From Epiperipatus broadwayi (Eukaryota; Onychophora; Udeonychophora; Euonychophora; Peripatidae): a stretch of 64,000 bases of DNA. Positions 58,449 to 64,000 of this stretch are shown here, piece after piece. The notes under the pieces are model-generated. The model worked only from the letters and a program-made list of their open reading frames with translations, ran no database searches and was not told the origin of the DNA. The stretch spans positions 10,995,916-11,059,915 of the forward strand of contig JAQFVV010006220.1 of assembly GCA_028023455.1 (NCBI GenBank), read 5' to 3'. Within the stretch, counting starts at the first letter, position 1. Each line of letters starts with the position of its first letter. The position numbers were made by a program, and so were the translations under genes.

Positions 58449-61406
58449 TCAACCATTATCAATCCACTGCAGGATGAAGGTCTCTCCAAGTTTAATCCAT
58501 CTTCTCCGATCTTTAGCTTCTCTTCTCCACATCACCCCTGCACACTTTCTTATTTCATCCATCCATCTCACATGTGGTCTCTTTCTGGGTCTTTTACAAT
58601 CTCTTGGAATCCAGTTTAAAATTTCAATTGTCCATCTATTATCATCTCTTCTAGCAATATGTCCAGCCCAACTCCACTTCAATCTTTTAATTTTTTCAAT
58701 GATGTCAGTAACACATGTTTGTTCTCTTACCCATACATTGCGTTTTCGATCTCTTCTTGTTACTCCCAACATACACCTCTCCATACTTCTTTGAGTGGTC
58801 TGAAGTCTCTGTATTGCTCTTCTATTGAGTGTCCAAGTCTCAGATCCATAAGTAAGAACTGGTAAAACACATTTGTTAAAAACCTTCCTTTTCAAACACA
58901 TAGGCATATTTCCTTTTAGTATCAAGTTATTTCTACCAAAAGCACTCCAACCAAGTTTAATTCTATGATTAATTTCCTCCATTATGTTTCCATCTGTATT
59001 AATAATCTGACCAAGGTATTTGTAACTGTTAACTTCTTCTAATTCATCATAATCAATCTTTATTTTCATATTTTGAGCAAACCGATTAAATATTACTTTA
59101 GTCTTTTTAACAGTTATCTTTAGTCCTACTTTCCTACTTTCATCTGATAACTCCTGCAACATTTCCTGCAGCTCTGAAGCATTATTTGCAAAAACAACTA
59201 CATCATCTGCGAAATCTAAATGACTTAAATAATCTCCATTTACTTTCACTCCTTTAGTTTCCCATTTTAATCCACAAAATACTTCTTGCAGCACTGCTAT
59301 AAAAAGTTTTGGAGATATGGAGTCACCTTGTCTTACACCTTTCTCAATGTTGACTTTCCCAGTATCATTATGTAATCTAATTGTTGCTGTTGCATTTTTA
59401 TAAATATTCTTTAAAATATGACAATATCCTGGATCTATACCTTGATGATCCAATGCTTTAATCACTGAAGAAATGTTTATAGAATCAAATGCCTTTTCAT
59501 AATCTACAAATCCAAAACATAATGACAACTCATATTCATTTGTCCTTTCTATAACTTCTCTCAATACCTGAATATGATCTACTGTACTAAAACCACTTTT
59601 AAATCCAGCTTGTTCTCTTGGTTGGTGGAAATCCAATGTTCTCTGTAGACGAGTTGTAATTATTTTGGTAAAAATTTTATATAAAACTGATAAAAGGCTG
59701 ATAGGTTTGTAATTTCTAATATCTTCTTTATCACCTTTTTTAAATATTAATATTATTACTGCATTCTTCCAATCATCCGGTACATCTTTATCATTTAGAC
59801 ATTTGGTATATAACTTTGCTAAAAAAATTTCTGTTTCTTCACCTGCTTCTTTTAATATATCAATTATAATTCCATCATTACCTGGAGCCTTTCCTTTCTT
59901 CATACATTTAATTGCATTTCTCACTTCTTCATTTAAAATTCTGGGCAATTCGGAAGATGTAATAGATATAGGAGGTACTTGATCTTTATTACTATATAAT
60001 TCTTGATAAAAATTTTCTACCAATTTCATGATGTCATCTCTCTTTTTAGTAATAATTCCATTTTTTTTCCTTATTGCAGATATAAATTTCCTACCAATAC
60101 CAAAATGTTGTTTTACATTCTTAAGACTTTTATTTTCTTCTACAGCTTTTCTTGCTAGTTCACAGTTATATTTTCTTATATCGTTTTCAACTCTTTTCCG
60201 CACCATTTTACAAAATTCGAGATATTCAATTCTTTTTAGTGCATCATTTTTGTATATCTTCATATTTCTTCTTTTCTTCATAAATTCTCTAGTTTCAATA
60301 GAAATTTTGTTGGTCAATTGCTGCTTTTGTCTACCAGCTATCTTTGTTGCAGTTTTTAAAAGTGTATCAGTTATTTTCATATTAATTTCATTCAAATCTG
60401 AATCATGTTCAAAATCTACTAATACTTGAAATCGATTTGTAAGTTCTAATTTAAATTCATTAGAATGTTTCTGAAAATTAGGAATATCAACTGTAAATAT
60501 TGTTTTTCTTAACAATTTTTGTCTTTCTAGTTTTACATTAACACGCATCTTGCACCTTACTAATCGATGATCACTTCCTGTGTTAAATCTATTAAGAACA
60601 TTACAATCTTGAAATATGTATTTCCTGTTAGTCAAAATATAATCCAATTCTGCTGTACCTTCATTTGGATGTTTCCATGTCCATTTTCTTTTAACATTTT
60701 TCTCAAAAAAAGAATTCATAATATAAAGTTTTTCTTTTTCTGCAAACTCCACAAGTCTATGTCCTCTCTCATTTCTATTACCATAACCAAAATTACCTAC
60801 AGCACTTTCATCTTTCATTTGTTTACCAATTCTAGCATTAAAGTCTCCCATAACAATTTTAAAATGTTGTTTACTCTTATCAAAAGCCTTTTGTACATCC
60901 ATATAAAAATCTTCTACTACTTCATCACTATGAGAACTTGTTGGGGCATAAACCTGAATTATCTGCATTTGGTATCTGCTATTAAGTTGTATAACTAATC
61001 TTGCCACTCTGTCTGATACACCATCAATCTCCACAATATTGTTCTTCCACTTTTTATTTATAATGAATCCTACTCCACTTGTATTTCCAATATTTGTGCC
61101 TTTATAATAAAATATATGTCCACTTTTTAAATCAATTGTCTCTTCACCTTTTCTTCTAACTTCACAAAGTCCAATAATATCCCATTTAATATAAGAGAGT
61201 TCTTCTCCTAATTCTTGCAATCTTCCTTCACTTGAAAGTGATCTGCAGTTGTAAGTACCTAAATAAAAAGTTGTCATCAAATGGCAGCCTGGGTCCGCAA
61301 TCAGGAGATTCTTAGCACCCTCCGCCTTCAGCCACCAACCGCTGCCTTGGTTGGTGACTTTACAGCCTCCTGGGAATAAGGGCCATGCTTTATTTTTGTC
61401 TGTCAT
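58449..61406 (-). CDS. RTE-type endonuclease-reverse transcriptase, intact ORF
   Basis: A 985-residue protein that would nick target DNA and copy its own RNA into the break (target-primed reverse transcription). The APE-like endonuclease occupies about residues 46-285: TYNCRSL (51-57), catalytic Glu82 in CEVRR, QVYAPTS (151-157), GDFNARIG (187-194) and SDH (278-280). A basic linker follows (about 290-480). The RT spans about 495-805: GKAPGNDG (505-512), NYKPISLLS (565-573), motif A FVDYEKAFDS (633-642, Asp635), motif B RQGDSISP (692-699), motif C FADDVVVF (732-739, Asp734 and Asp735) and YKYLGQII (795-802). The C-terminal domain has LKWSWAGHIARRDDNRW (909-925) and the RPxxRW-type end seen in RTE relatives. 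The start ATG at 61404-61406 is conserved in position in the decayed copy 2, which supports it. All catalytic residues are present and there are no stops, so the insertion is recent or functionally constrained. Long plus-strand frames here are antisense shadows. Confidence 0.93.
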   Translation of the reverse strand: MTDKNKAWPLFPGGCKVTNQGSGWWLKAEGAKNLLIADPGCHLMTTFYLGTYNCRSLSSEGRLQELGEELSYIKWDIIGLCEVRRKGEETIDLKSGHIFYYKGTNIGNTSGVGFIINKKWKNNIVEIDGVSDRVARLVIQLNSRYQMQIIQVYAPTSSHSDEVVEDFYMDVQKAFDKSKQHFKIVMGDFNARIGKQMKDESAVGNFGYGNRNERGHRLVEFAEKEKLYIMNSFFEKNVKRKWTWKHPNEGTAELDYILTNRKYIFQDCNVLNRFNTGSDHRLVRCKMRVNVKLERQKLLRKTIFTVDIPNFQKHSNEFKLELTNRFQVLVDFEHDSDLNEINMKITDTLLKTATKIAGRQKQQLTNKISIETREFMKKRRNMKIYKNDALKRIEYLEFCKMVRKRVENDIRKYNCELARKAVEENKSLKNVKQHFGIGRKFISAIRKKNGIITKKRDDIMKLVENFYQELYSNKDQVPPISITSSELPRILNEEVRNAIKCMKKGKAPGNDGIIIDILKEAGEETEIFLAKLYTKCLNDKDVPDDWKNAVIILIFKKGDKEDIRNYKPISLLSVLYKIFTKIITTRLQRTLDFHQPREQAGFKSGFSTVDHIQVLREVIERTNEYELSLCFGFVDYEKAFDSINISSVIKALDHQGIDPGYCHILKNIYKNATATIRLHNDTGKVNIEKGVRQGDSISPKLFIAVLQEVFCGLKWETKGVKVNGDYLSHLDFADDVVVFANNASELQEMLQELSDESRKVGLKITVKKTKVIFNRFAQNMKIKIDYDELEEVNSYKYLGQIINTDGNIMEEINHRIKLGWSAFGRNNLILKGNMPMCLKRKVFNKCVLPVLTYGSETWTLNRRAIQRLQTTQRSMERCMLGVTRRDRKRNVWVREQTCVTDIIEKIKRLKWSWAGHIARRDDNRWTIEILNWIPRDCKRPRKRPHVRWMDEIRKCAGVMWRREAKDRRRWIKLGETFILQWIDNG

Positions 61407-61735
61407 AATTGTATATATGTATTGGAAAAATATTTATCATTTACACAAACATTCATTCTGCCTTATCAGGCACTGAGAAGAAAGACCATGGTGTTTCTTG
61501 ATCTTAAACTCAGAGGTAAAAAGCCAAAAAACTCACCACGCTGGCTAATGCGTGTTGGTGAGCAGCCCATCCATGTTTGTATACTATATGAATAAACACA
61601 TAGTAATAACAGCTGCAACGACAAGAACGTATGGAGTGGACATTAGGAATTTGCCCTGCTCGGTTCCTTTAAGGCCTCCAAGAGGAATCAAAGGGTCTCC
61701 TTTCAGTTAATAGCAAACTCCTTTCTGCAGCCTAT
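61407..61735 (-). promoter_or_regulatory. 5' untranslated leader of the RTE element
   Basis: A GC-richer leader begins near ctgcagcctata (about 61735) and runs to the ATG. RTE-type LINEs carry internal promoters in such leaders; promoter activity here is inferred. Part of it is also visible upstream of copy 2 (attcattctgc block, about 46916). Confidence 0.45.
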
Positions 61736-61767
61736 ATAGATATATATACATATAATGATATATATAA

Positions 61768-61805
<38 letters not shown>
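61733..61805. repeat. (TA)n tract at the 5' end of the RTE element
   Basis: Interrupted TA repeat (atatatacatataatgatat and longer runs) directly bordering the RTE 5' leader. Confidence 0.9.
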
Positions 61806-61808
<3 letters not shown>

Positions 61809-64000
61809 AACCTCTGTCTGCTTCACTTATTCCCTTTATTAGATTTATAAATGCCCAGGTGCCAATTCTATACAAGATAGAATAAAATTTATAATTGTAA
61901 ATTGCTTTTAAACTTATTTAAAAGATTCTTATATTGTAAATATTCTACAGCTTAGCTCAGTTGAGGTTATAGGATATGGTCTTCATATAGGATGCAAATA
62001 AGAGTAATCAAACATTTATGGATAACAATTCTGTAACACTACTTTAATCATATGCCACACATTTATTCAATTACAAAACTATTGTAAAATTATCAATTAT
62101 TATATTTAGTATAGGATAGATAATGATGAGGGTTGGGTATCGTTTTATCCACATCACCACCTATTCTAAGCAAAGTAGAATATATTATTAGCACTGTAAT
62201 ATGATGATTTATCATCTCCAGACAAATTAAATAAAACTCGACTTACACTGGCAAATTTAGATATTCTAGTGCTATGTTATATTAAGCATATGTGTGTGTG
62301 TGTGGATATGGAGAATCGAACGTATAGAATCAAGAAATTTATATGGGCTATTAATTCAATAAAACATTTATTAGAAATAGAAAACAAAATAAATAATAAA
62401 TAAAAAAAATATTATTTATGCACCTTTCTAACCAATTACATTTCTTCTACAGTAAAACCAAAATTGACTAATATTTAATATATGAATCATATATTTTTGA
62501 ATATGTGTGCTTTTATAATATCATAAATATAATGTATTTTTAAAACATACTTTTTATTAGCTTATTTATAAAACTTGGATGATGCCATAAATCAATCATC
62601 TTTTATACATATAAAAATTTATACAACACTTATCTGTTATAATCAGTGTATATCATCTAACATTAACTATACAAAATAAAGAAAGGCAGGGAAAACAATA
62701 GCCAAACACTTACACCTATATACGTGAGGGTTAAATAATATCTCCAAACTCAATCTAAATAATCTAATCATCCCTTGACCATTTCTACCTCCAACTTACA
62801 TTCAATATACTTCCTACATAAATGAACTTATAACAGACAAGGTTTTAATTCTTTATTTTTTAAAATAAAGTTCATTAACAAAATTAAGCATAATAAATAC
62901 AATTTAAAAAAAAAAATTTATAGCATCATGCAAACATCCGAATATTTATAATCACCTATAATATAATTTCTAGATCATACAAGATAATAGATTATCATAT
63001 TATAATAATATGAAGTTACATTGTTTTGTTTTTTTTAAAGAAAACAAAAAAAAATTAGTTGTACATCTGTTGTAATCAATAACGAAAAATACTTATCAAT
63101 ATCCCATCATTACATGTTAAGTTGTTTTTTTTTTAATTTGAAAGTTGAAAAAAACATACATATCAATTTCAAAGACAACAGTAAATTATAACATAAAAAA
63201 AATGTCTATCTGATTGTTAAAGCATAATTTGTTAAGAATGACAAGTCTTTTTTTATCCTAGAATTCCGTTATAGGCGTGATAAATGACATTTGCATGCAT
63301 TGGAATTATTTTATTATATATGCATGAATAGTAAAGTTATACAGTATAAAATTATCCTTTTGATATAAGATTAAATAGATAAACTTTTTCATTTTAAATT
63401 TTATAATGCAGAATATTGATAGAAAATTCTTAAAATTGAAAATCAAGCGTTTAATTATAGTGTTTAGTAAGAAAATTTTAGCTAGCTTTATTTTAAACAA
63501 TTTTGTCATTCTGATATTATTTACTTTTGGTAATACTTTAAAATAAATCATAATTACTTAGCTTACATATCATCCAGGCATTTTAAAGGTAGTAAAAATG
63601 GATCATCGCTTGACAGAAATTTGGAGCTGGCTTCCCTCTGTGGGGGTGGGGTGTTTATCTCCTCATTTTTATATTATTCCAGTAGTATAATAGAAAATTC
63701 TCCACAGGTATATAATTAGAATCCTTGCAATGTTTTTTTTTATTTGTTCTAATACTCTTAGAGAGTTATTGATTCTTTTAAGTTTTTTTTACATCTTCCT
63801 TGGAATTTTTTTACTTTCCTTCAAGTTTTAAACTCTCTGTCTTTCTTCACTCATGCCCTCTGTGTTTTTTTATTATAATCAACTTTGGAAATGTGCCAGA
63901 ATTTTACTTATAAAATTTTAACAATACAATGTTTGAATGGAATAAACATAATAATAAAAAATATTAAATATCAAATATTAATTTATAAATGTTATTCACT
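61806..64000. other. AT-rich spacer
   Basis: A (TG)n tract of about 7 units at 62291-62304, several poly-T and poly-A runs, and a GC-richer patch at 63600-63665 (cttccctctgtgggggtggg). The 81-codon minus-strand frame at 63306-63551 is Lys/Ile/Phe-rich and looks random. No gene recognised. Confidence 0.5.

Larger units (their letters stand above)
58443..61735 (-). mobile_element. Full-length RTE-type LINE
   Basis: One uninterrupted endonuclease-RT ORF is flanked by a 5' leader of about 330 bp (61407 to about 61735) and almost no 3' UTR before a TA tail. The leader contains a GC-richer, apparently conserved block around 61500-61720. TA repeats on both sides suggest insertion into TA DNA and obscure target-site duplications. 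Two decayed relatives sit at 43979-47965. Single ORF, very short 3' end and APE-type endonuclease followed by RT are the RTE clade pattern. Confidence 0.88.

Noticed and set aside
58474-60998. Plus-strand frames of 68-143 codons inside the RTE element
   Set aside because: Antisense shadows of the intact RTE ORF.

Overview
The window looks like intergenic DNA from a very AT-rich (by eye about one quarter to 30% G+C), repeat-rich metazoan genome, most likely an invertebrate with a large genome. The signs are pervasive AT drift, long (TA)n tracts, long gene-free stretches, and a mixture of RTE-type, L1/Tx1-type and jockey-type LINEs, Penelope-like elements (PLEs), LTR retrotransposons, SINE-like units and hammerhead-ribozyme repeats. 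I cannot assign a phylum. I found no convincing host gene, tRNA, rRNA, snRNA or CRISPR array. Apart from one retrotransposon ORF, every coding stretch I recognise is a decayed piece of a mobile element.

Layout. 0-0.55 kb: PLE GIY-YIG endonuclease remnant (-). 1.2-4.6 kb: LTR-retrotransposon remnant with a PBS-like site, broken gag/pol-end reading frames, a polypurine tract and a possible long 3' LTR. 5.54-11.37 kb: a complete but decayed LTR element with about 1.74-kb LTRs and a 2.3-kb interior lacking recognisable pol. 13.67-14.80 kb: an inverted, tandem array of about 320-360-bp monomers carrying hammerhead ribozyme (HHR) motifs. 14.8-25.5 kb: mostly featureless AT-rich DNA with two SINE-like units and a possible piggyBac relic. 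25.53-27.57 kb: 5'-truncated L1/Tx1-like LINE (-). 29.6-31.3 kb: head-to-head inverted PLE endonuclease fragments. 34.7-36.4 kb: jockey-like LINE relic (-). 37.86-41.0 kb: a mosaic of four PLE fragments in alternating orientation, including a degraded RT with a YxDD box. 43.98-47.97 kb: two decayed RTE copies in tandem (-). 49.5-53.1 kb: short GC-richer repeats, including a recent 346-bp-period duplication. 55.12-55.70 kb: a near-perfect 587-bp foldback with an HHR in each arm. 58.45-61.74 kb: an RTE-type LINE with an uninterrupted 985-codon EN-RT ORF (-). The rest is AT-rich spacer.

The main discovery candidate is the HHR system. Five copies of one 61-nt type I HHR fold occur in two separate palindromic elements. 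Three keep the CUGAUGA...GAAA core, and in the 55-kb element stem I is fully paired. The two arms of each element read outward from the centre. The PLE endonuclease pieces at 29.6-31.3 kb and 37.9-39.25 kb have the same head-to-head, outward-reading geometry. PLEs and animal retrozymes are known carriers of HHRs, so I infer, without proof, that the foldbacks are non-autonomous HHR elements mobilised and inverted by PLE-type machinery.
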